From NCBI GenBank assembly GCA_030669775.1, contig DAOVCZ010000155.1, forward strand, positions 1 to 5,215: 5,215 bases of DNA. The letters run 5' to 3'. Source of the stretch: Chloroflexota bacterium. GTDB taxonomy: Bacteria; Chloroflexota; Anaerolineae; Anaerolineales; UBA4823. Positions 1 to 5,215 of this stretch are shown one piece after another. Position 1 is the stretch's first letter. Every line of letters starts with the position of its first letter. Under the pieces are notes generated by a model that had not been told where the DNA came from, did not search any database, and saw nothing but the letters and a program-made list of their open reading frames with translations. Made by a program: the position numbers and the translations under genes.

Positions 1-192
1 AAGAATTATTCGGTAATTAGATGTTTCAAGTATCCAGTACCTATTGAATCCATAATAGAGCAGTGAATCGCCTTCCCCTAATTGAATTTGCGGTGCAGTC
101 ATGGTGCAACCGGCATAGAAATTATTGACAATAGAGACACAATAGACACTTTTCGCCCCCATAAGTAGACACAATAGAAATGATAGACGCAT
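1..192 (-). CDS. Possible start of a divergent gene, truncated by the left edge; unrecognised product
   Basis: Read on the minus strand from an ATG at 192-190, 64 codons stay open to the window edge; the frame is closed upstream only by a stop at 228-226. The N-terminus MRLSFLLCLLMGAKS has a positive residue followed by a hydrophobic stretch and resembles a secretion signal. Other in-frame ATGs lie at 162-160 and 102-100; from the last the protein begins MTAPQIQLGEGDSLLYYG. None of the three has a clear Shine-Dalgarno sequence. I do not recognise a family. The repeats at 130-208 fall inside the first half, which argues that at least that half may be noncoding. An open frame of this length in AT-rich DNA could be chance, so this is a tentative call. 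Confidence 0.2.
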   Translation of the reverse strand, partial: MRLSFLLCLLMGAKSVYCVSIVNNFYAGCTMTAPQIQLGEGDSLLYYGFNRYWILETSNYRIIL

Positions 193-208
193 ATACACGG
201 GATAGACG
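130..208. repeat. Cluster of short AGACA-type direct repeats
   Basis: The 12-mer AGACACAATAGA occurs twice, at 135-146 and 167-178, 32 bp apart. The 8-mer GATAGACG occurs twice, at 182-189 and 201-208, 19 bp apart. A further partial copy, AATAGACAC, is at 141-149. The common core is ATAGACR. The cluster is not regular enough for a CRISPR array. It could be a set of protein binding sites or a degenerate tandem repeat. Confidence 0.5.
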
Positions 209-227
209 TTAACTGCTGGGCCTCTTT

Positions 228-256
228 ATTTTATTAATCCCTTGGATTAAAACCAA
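228..256 (-). promoter_or_regulatory. Candidate divergent promoter with a palindrome as its spacer
   Basis: On the minus strand TTGGTT (256-251, a weak -35 matching 3 of 6) and TAAAAT (233-228, a -10 matching 5 of 6) are separated by exactly 17 bp. That spacer is precisely the inverted repeat at 234-250. It would drive the possible minus-strand gene with a leader of about 30 bases. The DNA here is AT-rich and such matches arise often by chance, so the case rests on the spacing and the palindrome. Confidence 0.25.
234..250. promoter_or_regulatory. Inverted repeat TTAATCC-CTT-GGATTAA, candidate operator
   Basis: Two perfect 7-bp arms, 234-240 and 244-250, flank a 3-bp centre. The total length of 17 bp fits a site for a dimeric regulator. 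It is not a terminator, because the arms are AT-rich and short and no gene end is nearby. It lies 52 bp upstream of the -35 box of the regulator gene, so it may serve that promoter, a divergent one, or both. Which protein binds is unknown. Confidence 0.45.
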
Positions 257-283
257 AAAATCAAACATAACTCTCGGGAATTC

Positions 284-350
284 GGAATTCGTTAAAATAA
301 TTTGAAAATATGCGAAATTCATAATAAAATAAGAAAAACCTGCGAATATC
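284..350. promoter_or_regulatory. Three boxes at 30-bp spacing, candidate operator of the Lrp/AsnC regulator
   Basis: GGAATTC (284-290), GAAATTC (314-320) and GAATATC (344-350) start exactly 30 bp apart, about three helical turns. The last two sit in a longer direct repeat, TGCGAAATTCATA (311-323) and TGCGAATATCATA (341-353), with only two mismatches. An extra GAATTC is at 278-283. One box precedes the -35, one lies in the promoter spacer and one follows the -10. Lrp/AsnC proteins commonly bind several phased AT-rich sites and repress their own gene, so autoregulation is a natural inference. Confidence 0.5.
302..330 (+). promoter_or_regulatory. Sigma70-like promoter of the Lrp/AsnC-family gene
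   Basis: TTGAAA (302-307, 5 of 6 matches to TTGACA) and TAAAAT (325-330, 5 of 6 matches to TATAAT) are separated by the optimal 17 bp. Transcription would begin near 337, leaving a leader of roughly 29 bases before the ATG at 366. This is the best promoter I found in the window and probably also reads into the enzyme genes. Confidence 0.55.
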
Positions 351-365
351 ATACTGGAATATAAG

Positions 366-857
366 ATGGATCAAATCGATCTTGATATCATTTCCTTTTT
401 GCAATCGGATGGGCGCACACCATTCACCGATATCGCTAAAGCATTAGATATATCCGAAGGAACAGTGCGAAATCGAGTTGCGCGCCTTCTCCAAGAAAGA
501 ATTCTCCAAATTATTGGCATGGTCGATCCTTACCGGCTCGGATTCGATGCGCCAGCAGTAATCAGTGTTTCCGTTCAGCCACCTTTGCTTGAAACAGTAG
601 CCAATACAATTTCAAATTTTCCTGAGGTCAGTTATTTGATCATGGTTTCAGGAGAATTTGATCTCCTGGTCGAAGTTCTTTGCAAAGATAGGGACCATTT
701 AGCGAACTTCTTGAACGAGAAACTGCTTCATGTTCCAGGGATCACCAATACTCAAACTTCGATGATCTTGCACACTTATAAAATGGCATATGGGGCATTG
801 CCGTCTTTTGATGATCAATCAAGAGACGAGTCAATAATGAGAACTGATGACAAATGA
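366..857 (+). CDS. Lrp/AsnC-family transcriptional regulator
   Basis: A DNA-binding regulator of the leucine-responsive/asparagine family, 163 residues, a normal length. Residues 1-50 form the winged helix-turn-helix (LDIISFLQSDGR at the start; recognition region about 20-42, with SEGTVRNRVARL). Residues 62-138 form the RAM ligand-binding and oligomerisation domain, with the typical SGEFDLLVEV (95-104) and VPGITNTQT (123-131) segments. The last 20 residues are a polar tail outside the domain. The ATG is the only start between the upstream in-frame stop at 330-332 and the conserved domain; a weak GGAA (356-359) precedes it. The family binds amino acids or related metabolites and controls transport and catabolism genes, often including its own. 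Its position ahead of four co-oriented enzyme genes suggests it is their local regulator. The effector cannot be read from sequence. Confidence 0.92.
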   Translation: MDQIDLDIISFLQSDGRTPFTDIAKALDISEGTVRNRVARLLQERILQIIGMVDPYRLGFDAPAVISVSVQPPLLETVANTISNFPEVSYLIMVSGEFDLLVEVLCKDRDHLANFLNEKLLHVPGITNTQTSMILHTYKMAYGALPSFDDQSRDESIMRTDDK

Positions 858-930
858 GCGTTGCTCGATGAATTAATTGTTAAGTAAATTCTCAAAGAGG
901 TGAAAGATTTTCCCAAACAATAGCAATGTC

Positions 931-936
931 AGGAGG
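931..936 (+). promoter_or_regulatory. Ribosome binding site of the first aldehyde dehydrogenase gene
   Basis: A perfect AGGAGG lies 8 bases before the ATG at 945 and fixes that start. It is much stronger than the site of the regulator gene, which fits an enzyme made in larger amounts. Confidence 0.85.
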
Positions 937-944
937 AGACCGGG

Positions 945-2402
945 ATGAGAAAATTGTGGATTAACGCTGAATTTGTGGATGGCGGTCGAGATCCTGGTCG
1001 GGCGATAAACCCAGCCACTGAAGAAACCATTGGTGAATACGCCCGCGGCGGATTAGTACAGACCGACCAGGCTATTCGTGCGGCAAAAGATGCCTTTCCA
1101 TCCTGGCGCCGCGTCCCAGCTGGAGAACGGGCTGCCTTGCTCCATGAGGTCGCTCGCCGGTTGCGAGAAAGCCAAGAACAACTAGCTATGGAACTAAGCC
1201 TTGAAACCGGGCGTTCGATCCACAAGAACCGGGGTTATGTGGAATGGTCAGCAGAATGTTTTGATTACTATGCTGAGCTTGCTCGCCACTACCGAGGTAG
1301 AGTCATCCCTTCACCAGAAGCGAGCCAGCTCTCACTGGTCCTGAAAGTACCTTTAGGTGTGGTTGGTGCGATCATCCCTTGGAACTACCCGCTTCTTCTG
1401 TTGGTCTGGAAGCTGGCTCCCGCCCTGGCAGCAGGGAATACTGTCGTAGTAAAACCAGCCACTTACACGACCTGGGTATCTCTGGGTTACCACAGACTGT
1501 TCGAGCATTTTCCGCCTGGTGTGGTGAATTTCATCTCCGGTTCAGGAGGGGAGGTGGGGGAATACTTGGTGAAGCACCCTGATGTACGTATGATCGCCTT
1601 TACAGGCAGCACAGAAGTTGGTCAGCATATCATGCGTTTGGCGGCAGATGACATGAAACATATCCACCTTGAATTGGGTGGCAAAGATCCATTGATTGTG
1701 TGCGCTGACTGCGATCTGGAAGGGGCGGTTGGCGCTGCAGTATGGGCAGGTTTCCTCAATGCTGGACAGGTATGCACCTCCGTGGAGAGAGTCTATGTTG
1801 ACCGTGAGGTCTATGATCCCTTCTTGGATGGCGTTGTTGCATTAACCAATAAATTAGTTGTAGGACCAGGAACTGATCCGGAGAGCGAAGTCACACCGAT
1901 GATCCGTCCCAACGAGCGGGAGAAAGTGGCGCAACAAGTCCAGGAAGCCCAATCAAAAGGTGCATTAATTCACACCGGTGGTCGCATTCCGGTTGACAAA
2001 ACTAAAGGTTTTTATTACGAACCAACTGTGCTCTCCCAGGTGACTGAAGAAATGCTTGTCATGCAGGAGGAGACCTTTGGTCCGGTATTGCCAGTCGTAC
2101 CAGTAATGGATTTTGAGGAAGCACTGCTGCGTTCAAATCATTCACAATATGGTCTGGGGGCGACCTTGTTCACCAGTGATCCTAAAAAGGTGAAGAGATA
2201 TATGGAAGAAATTGAAGCTGGGAATGTCTGGGTAAACGATCCACTTGTCGATAACTTGGCCGGACCATTTGGGGGAATGAAACGTTCCGGTATTGGCCGT
2301 GAGCTCGGACAAGAGGGATTTGAAGAATTCTTCGAAACCAAGCATGTCCATTGGGAGATCAATGGTGGTATGAAGCCCTGGTGGTTCCCTTGGGATAAGT
2401 GA
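945..2402 (+). CDS. NAD(P)-dependent aldehyde dehydrogenase, betaine-aldehyde-dehydrogenase-like
   Basis: This cytoplasmic enzyme should oxidise an aldehyde to the free acid with NAD(P)+. It is 485 residues, a full-length member of the superfamily. All hallmarks are present: PWNYP with Asn147, the cofactor lysine Lys170 in VVKPA, FTGSTEVG (219-226), the general base Glu243 in ELGG, the nucleophile Cys277 in GQVCTS, and Glu376 in EETFGP. The C-terminal GPFGGMKRSGIGRELG block (440-455) is also typical. The intact Glu243 separates it from the CoA-acylating enzyme encoded further downstream, so hydrolysis to the acid is expected. The C-terminus is aromatic (KPWWFPWDK), an ending I associate with some betaine-aldehyde-type relatives. 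The substrate is not determined; an amino-acid-derived or amine-derived aldehyde fits the neighbourhood. It follows the regulator gene after 87 bp without a visible terminator. Confidence 0.93.
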   Translation: MRKLWINAEFVDGGRDPGRAINPATEETIGEYARGGLVQTDQAIRAAKDAFPSWRRVPAGERAALLHEVARRLRESQEQLAMELSLETGRSIHKNRGYVEWSAECFDYYAELARHYRGRVIPSPEASQLSLVLKVPLGVVGAIIPWNYPLLLLVWKLAPALAAGNTVVVKPATYTTWVSLGYHRLFEHFPPGVVNFISGSGGEVGEYLVKHPDVRMIAFTGSTEVGQHIMRLAADDMKHIHLELGGKDPLIVCADCDLEGAVGAAVWAGFLNAGQVCTSVERVYVDREVYDPFLDGVVALTNKLVVGPGTDPESEVTPMIRPNEREKVAQQVQEAQSKGALIHTGGRIPVDKTKGFYYEPTVLSQVTEEMLVMQEETFGPVLPVVPVMDFEEALLRSNHSQYGLGATLFTSDPKKVKRYMEEIEAGNVWVNDPLVDNLAGPFGGMKRSGIGRELGQEGFEEFFETKHVHWEINGGMKPWWFPWDK

Positions 2403-2461
2403 GCCAGGCAGAATACTGATCCATATTTGAAAAGATTCCTGGGAAATTAAAAGACCGAAAT

Positions 2462-2467
2462 AGGAGG
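2462..2467 (+). promoter_or_regulatory. Ribosome binding site of the saccharopine-dehydrogenase-like gene
   Basis: A perfect AGGAGG lies 7 bases before the ATG at 2475, which decides the start. The preceding 58 bases of the gap hold no clear promoter or terminator. Confidence 0.85.
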
Positions 2468-2474
2468 CGAAATC

Positions 2475-3644
2475 ATGCGTATCACAGTAATAGGCGGGGC
2501 AGGGAAGATGGCTTGCATAGGTGTCCAATACCTTGCACACGATCAGCGAGTGGATGAGGTGGTAATCGCTGATCTCGATCTCGATCAAGCTGGGGTGGTT
2601 GCAGATTACATCAAGAGTCCCAAAGTCAAAATCAGTCAGGTGGATGTGAACGACCATGAGGGGATGGTTGAAGTACTCAAGGGCTCGGATGCGTGCTTCA
2701 ATGGAACTGTTTACTACACGAATCTCCCAGTGATGGAAGCGTGTTTGGAAGCGGGAGTTCACTATACGGATATGGGTGGATTGTTTTTCACGACCCGTAA
2801 GCAGCTGGAATTAAGTGATCGTTTTGCTGAAGCTGGGTTGAGCGCTGTCTTGGGGATGGGATCTGCACCAGGAGTTCCAAACCTGCAAACTCGATACATC
2901 GCTGACCGGTTGGATACCATTGAAAGCATCAAAATATATGATGGCATAATGCCTCCTCCAACGGATGATCCCAAGTTTACTTACGCGGTTCCGACAATTG
3001 TGGATGAGCTGATTATGGAACCCATGGTGTACAAGGATGGGGATTTCAAAGCCATGGAATCACTCAGTGAATTTGAAGATTATTGGTTTACCCAACCGAT
3101 TGGTCTGTTGCCCATGCATCTTTCACTGCACTCGGAAGTAGCCACACTTCCTTTGACATTTAAGGATAAAGGGGTAAAAGAATGCTTCTTTAAGATTAAT
3201 TACTGGGGAATGTCAAAGGTAGTTGTGGAGAAAATTCGCGTGCTGGCAGATTTCGGTTTTGGCGGCACCGAAGCTATCGAAGTTAAAGGTATATCTATCA
3301 TTCCGCGTGATATGATGGTGAAACTGCTTGCTGGATACGTTCCACCGATCACTGATTTTCTCGCTCCTCCAAAGAACGAACCTCCCGATTGGGTGAAAGA
3401 GATTGTCACGGAGGTGCAAGGAACCAAGGATGGTCAAGAGATTACTTATCGATTGGGCACTTTAACTTGTAAGGGTGCACTTCCCACTGGTATCGCGCCA
3501 GCCATCACTGCAGTATGGCTGGCAGAAGGACGCGTCGAACCAGGGGTTTATCCTCCAGAAGTTGCTCTCGATCCACTGCCATTCTTCAAGGAGTTAGAGG
3601 AGCAACAAATCTACACTCAGGTAACAATAACTCAGAAGCTATGA
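2475..3644 (+). CDS. Saccharopine-dehydrogenase-like NAD(P)-dependent oxidoreductase
   Basis: A 389-residue Rossmann-fold oxidoreductase of the saccharopine dehydrogenase/reductase superfamily. The N-terminus carries the dinucleotide motif VIGGAGKMA (5-13). Asp33 at the end of the second strand (VVIADLD) would favour NAD over NADP. The segments YYTNLPVMEACLEAGVHYTD (80-99) and GMGSAPGVPN (127-136) are family signatures near the cofactor and substrate sites. The C-terminal part (about 140-389) is the substrate domain and ends with TGIAPAITAVWLAEG (338-352) and PPEVALDP (360-367). Known relatives make or cleave secondary amines such as saccharopine or carboxynorspermidine, but many members have no assigned substrate. 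Lying between two aldehyde dehydrogenase genes, it may produce or consume an amino-acid-derived aldehyde; this is inference. The stop overlaps an ATG (ATGA, 3641-3644), so translation may couple to the next gene. Confidence 0.85.
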   Translation: MRITVIGGAGKMACIGVQYLAHDQRVDEVVIADLDLDQAGVVADYIKSPKVKISQVDVNDHEGMVEVLKGSDACFNGTVYYTNLPVMEACLEAGVHYTDMGGLFFTTRKQLELSDRFAEAGLSAVLGMGSAPGVPNLQTRYIADRLDTIESIKIYDGIMPPPTDDPKFTYAVPTIVDELIMEPMVYKDGDFKAMESLSEFEDYWFTQPIGLLPMHLSLHSEVATLPLTFKDKGVKECFFKINYWGMSKVVVEKIRVLADFGFGGTEAIEVKGISIIPRDMMVKLLAGYVPPITDFLAPPKNEPPDWVKEIVTEVQGTKDGQEITYRLGTLTCKGALPTGIAPAITAVWLAEGRVEPGVYPPEVALDPLPFFKELEEQQIYTQVTITQKL

Positions 3645-3649
3645 AAGGG
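3644..3649 (+). promoter_or_regulatory. Ribosome binding site that decides the start of the mmsA-like gene
   Basis: AAAGGG, preceded by G, lies 6 bases before the ATG at 3656. The alternative ATG at 3641 has no comparable site, so 3656 is preferred. Confidence 0.6.
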
Positions 3650-3655
3650 CCCAAT

Positions 3656-5140
3656 ATGGCAAAAACATCGAGCACAATATTAAATTACATTGGAGGAGAT
3701 TGGCGAGCGTCAAGTTCTGGCGATGTTTTGGAAGTAGTAAATCCAGCAACAGCGAAAACGATCAGCACAGTTCCTCTATCAACTCCACAAGAGGTCGATC
3801 AGGCTGTTCAGGAGGCAAACCTGGCTTTCGATAGTTGGAAACGGGTGCCTCCTGCGAATCGCATCCAATATTTATTTCGTTTGAAAGATTTACTGGAACA
3901 ACATTTTGATGACCTGGCTTGCACAATAACCATTGAAAATGGAAAAACATTAAAAGAAGCCCAGGGGGAAATACGCCGGGCGATCGAAAATGTGGAAGTG
4001 GCTTGCGGTATCCCGACCATGATGCAGGGAGGAATCCTGGAAGATATTGCCCCGGGTATAGATGAATATATGCTCCGCCAATCCATTGGTGTGTGTGCCA
4101 TCATTTCACCGTTTAATTTCCCAGGGATGATCCCTTTCTGGTTCCTGCCATATGCCTTAGCTTGTGGTAACCCTGTGATTGTCAAGCCTTCTGAACGGAC
4201 ACCACTGACGATGCAGAAGCTGTTTCATTTACTTGAAGAGGCTGGATTCGAGAAGGGAGTTGTTAATCTGGTCAATGGTGGACCGGAAACGGTCAACGCT
4301 CTTCTCGATCATCCAGGTGTCCGCGCAATTAGCTTCGTTGGTTCTACACCTGTTGCAAAACATGTGTACAGCCGGGCGGCGAAGAATGGTAAAAGAGTCC
4401 AGGCGCAGGGCGGAGCGAAGAATCCTATCCTGATTCTGCCGGATGCAGACCCTGAAAAGACAACTCAAATCGTGACTGATAGCGTCTTCGGCAATGCGGG
4501 ACAGCGCTGCCTGGCTGCCTCATTGGTCGTTATTGTGGGAGATGAGACCAAAAAATTATTCGTTCCGGCATTGATTGAGGCAGCCAATGATCGCACTGTA
4601 GGTTATGGTCTGGAAGAGGGCATCGAAATGGGCCCGGTGATTACCCCACAAAGTAAAGAGCGGATTACAGGGTTGATTCAGAAAGGTGTTGATGAAGGCG
4701 CTGATCTCCTGGTTGATGGACGTAAAACCGAAATTAAAGGTTATGAGGGTGGAAATTTTTTGCGCCCAACCATCCTGGAGAATGTAGCCCTGGATGGTGA
4801 AGTTGTTCAAACCGAGATCTTCGGTCCTGTTATGGGACTTGTCCATGTTCAGGACATCAATGAAGCGATCGCCTTTGTCAACCAGGGGACATACGGCAAC
4901 ATGGCATGTTTATTCACAACCAATGGCGCTGCAGCCCGCAAGTTTCGCAACCAGGCTGAAGCTGGAAATATCGGCATCAATATCGGTGTCGCCGCGCCGA
5001 TGGCTTTTTTCCCCTTCAGTGGCTGGAAAGATAGTTTTTTTGGCACTCTCCATGGACAAAGTAATCACGCAGTTGAGTTCTACACACAAACTAAAGTTGT
5101 TGTTGAACGCTGGCCCCGGGAATGGTCAAGGAAATTCTGA
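3656..5140 (+). CDS. mmsA: CoA-acylating methylmalonate-semialdehyde dehydrogenase family enzyme
   Basis: The family oxidises methylmalonate or malonate semialdehyde with NAD+ and CoA to propionyl-CoA or acetyl-CoA plus CO2. From ATG 3656 the protein has 494 residues, the usual length. Diagnostic parts are SPFNFPGMIPFWFLPYALAC (151-170, Asn154), Lys177, GQRCLA with nucleophile Cys285, TEIFGPV with Glu387, and the C-terminal FSGWKDSFFG (454-463). Arg108 (RAIENVE) and Arg284, just before the cysteine, match the two arginines that hold the substrate carboxylate in this family. The usual ALDH base glutamate is replaced by Gln251, as expected for an acyl-CoA-forming enzyme. The family motif GAKNH is GAKNP here (253-257), a change worth noting. 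The frame stays open upstream to 3515, but that part overlaps the previous gene and reads as its shadow. An ATG at 3641 would add five residues. Roles in valine, beta-alanine, pyrimidine or inositol breakdown are known; which applies is open. Confidence 0.88.
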   Translation: MAKTSSTILNYIGGDWRASSSGDVLEVVNPATAKTISTVPLSTPQEVDQAVQEANLAFDSWKRVPPANRIQYLFRLKDLLEQHFDDLACTITIENGKTLKEAQGEIRRAIENVEVACGIPTMMQGGILEDIAPGIDEYMLRQSIGVCAIISPFNFPGMIPFWFLPYALACGNPVIVKPSERTPLTMQKLFHLLEEAGFEKGVVNLVNGGPETVNALLDHPGVRAISFVGSTPVAKHVYSRAAKNGKRVQAQGGAKNPILILPDADPEKTTQIVTDSVFGNAGQRCLAASLVVIVGDETKKLFVPALIEAANDRTVGYGLEEGIEMGPVITPQSKERITGLIQKGVDEGADLLVDGRKTEIKGYEGGNFLRPTILENVALDGEVVQTEIFGPVMGLVHVQDINEAIAFVNQGTYGNMACLFTTNGAAARKFRNQAEAGNIGINIGVAAPMAFFPFSGWKDSFFGTLHGQSNHAVEFYTQTKVVVERWPREWSRKF

Positions 5141-5158
5141 GACTGAAAGGAAAGCGAC

Positions 5159-5215
5159 ATGCCATTCGGATACAATGGAAAAATACTTCATGTAAATCTG
5201 GCTAGCGGCACACTC
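5159..5215 (+). CDS. Aldehyde ferredoxin oxidoreductase, N-terminal fragment cut by the window edge
   Basis: Only 19 codons are visible: MPFGYNGKILHVNLASGTL. The pattern G-Y-x-G-K-I-L-x-V-x-L followed by a small turn and G is the characteristic beginning of the tungsten-pterin aldehyde ferredoxin oxidoreductase family, which interconverts aldehydes and carboxylic acids with ferredoxin as electron carrier and is found in anaerobes. An AAGG (5147-5150) lies 8 bases before the ATG, and the gene starts only 18 bp after the previous stop, so it belongs to the same transcription unit. Cofactor-binding cysteines and the subfamily lie beyond the edge and cannot be checked. The short length limits certainty, but the motif and context agree. 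Confidence 0.72.
   Translation, partial: MPFGYNGKILHVNLASGTL

Noticed and set aside
130..208. CRISPR-like array
   Set aside because: Repeats are only 8-12 bp, occur twice each and have unequal spacing; no cas gene is present.
861..890. Promoter TTGCTC-18-TAAATT in front of the first aldehyde dehydrogenase
   Set aside because: The -35 matches only 3 of 6 positions and the -10 is poor; not above chance in AT-rich DNA.
2404..2442. CCAGG...CCTGG stem as a terminator after the first aldehyde dehydrogenase
   Set aside because: Only five pairs with a long loop and no T-run follow, so it is not a convincing terminator.
2142..2762. A 206-codon minus-strand open frame across the end of the aldehyde dehydrogenase and the start of the saccharopine-dehydrogenase-like gene
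   Set aside because: Both plus-strand genes are secure by conserved motifs and ribosome binding sites; the minus translation resembles no family I know and is antisense to them.
3515..3655. A 47-residue N-terminal extension of the mmsA-like protein
   Set aside because: It lies mostly inside the preceding gene in another frame, is rich in Arg and Ser like a shadow translation, and family members begin near the MAKTSS start.
3808..4185. A 125-codon minus-strand open frame
   Set aside because: It is antisense to the conserved cofactor-binding part of the mmsA-like gene and shows no recognisable domain.
4794..5195. A 133-codon plus-strand frame overlapping the end of the mmsA-like gene
   Set aside because: It is out of frame with the well-conserved C-terminus of that protein and with the oxidoreductase start at 5159, and has no family features.

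Overview
The window looks like one metabolic locus from an anaerobic bacterium. Evidence for a bacterium is the strong AGGAGG-type ribosome binding sites and a sigma70-like promoter. Evidence for anaerobic life is the last gene, which starts like a tungsten-dependent aldehyde ferredoxin oxidoreductase. Coding DNA has a balanced base composition and the first 365 bases are clearly AT-rich. The lineage cannot be fixed from this window. A fermentative or syntrophic anaerobe, for example in Chloroflexota, is only a guess.

Layout: bases 1-365 hold no plus-strand gene. They contain a cluster of short AGACA-type repeats (130-208), a perfect 7-bp inverted repeat with a 3-bp centre (234-250), and a good promoter (302-330). 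Three similar GAATTC-like boxes, spaced exactly 30 bp apart (284, 314, 344), overlay that promoter. On the minus strand a reading frame is open from base 192 to the left edge and may be the start of a divergent gene, but support is weak.

From 366 onward five genes follow on the plus strand: an Lrp/AsnC-family regulator (366-857), an NAD(P)-dependent aldehyde dehydrogenase (945-2402), a saccharopine-dehydrogenase-like oxidoreductase (2475-3644), a CoA-acylating methylmalonate-semialdehyde-dehydrogenase-type enzyme (3656-5140), and the first 19 codons of an aldehyde ferredoxin oxidoreductase (5159 to the right edge). Gaps are 87, 72, 11 and 18 bp, with no convincing terminator in any of them. 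The four enzyme genes are probably one transcript, possibly including the regulator.

How they may work together (inference): an Lrp-type regulator usually senses an amino acid or related small molecule. The saccharopine-dehydrogenase-like enzyme could act on an amino acid or a secondary amine to give an aldehyde-bearing product. Three aldehyde-oxidising enzymes then offer three electron and product outlets: free acid with NAD(P)H, acyl-CoA with NADH, and free acid with reduced ferredoxin. This suggests amino-acid or amine fermentation through semialdehydes. The substrate is not shown by the sequence. No RNA genes, CRISPR arrays, insertion sequences or attachment sites were seen.
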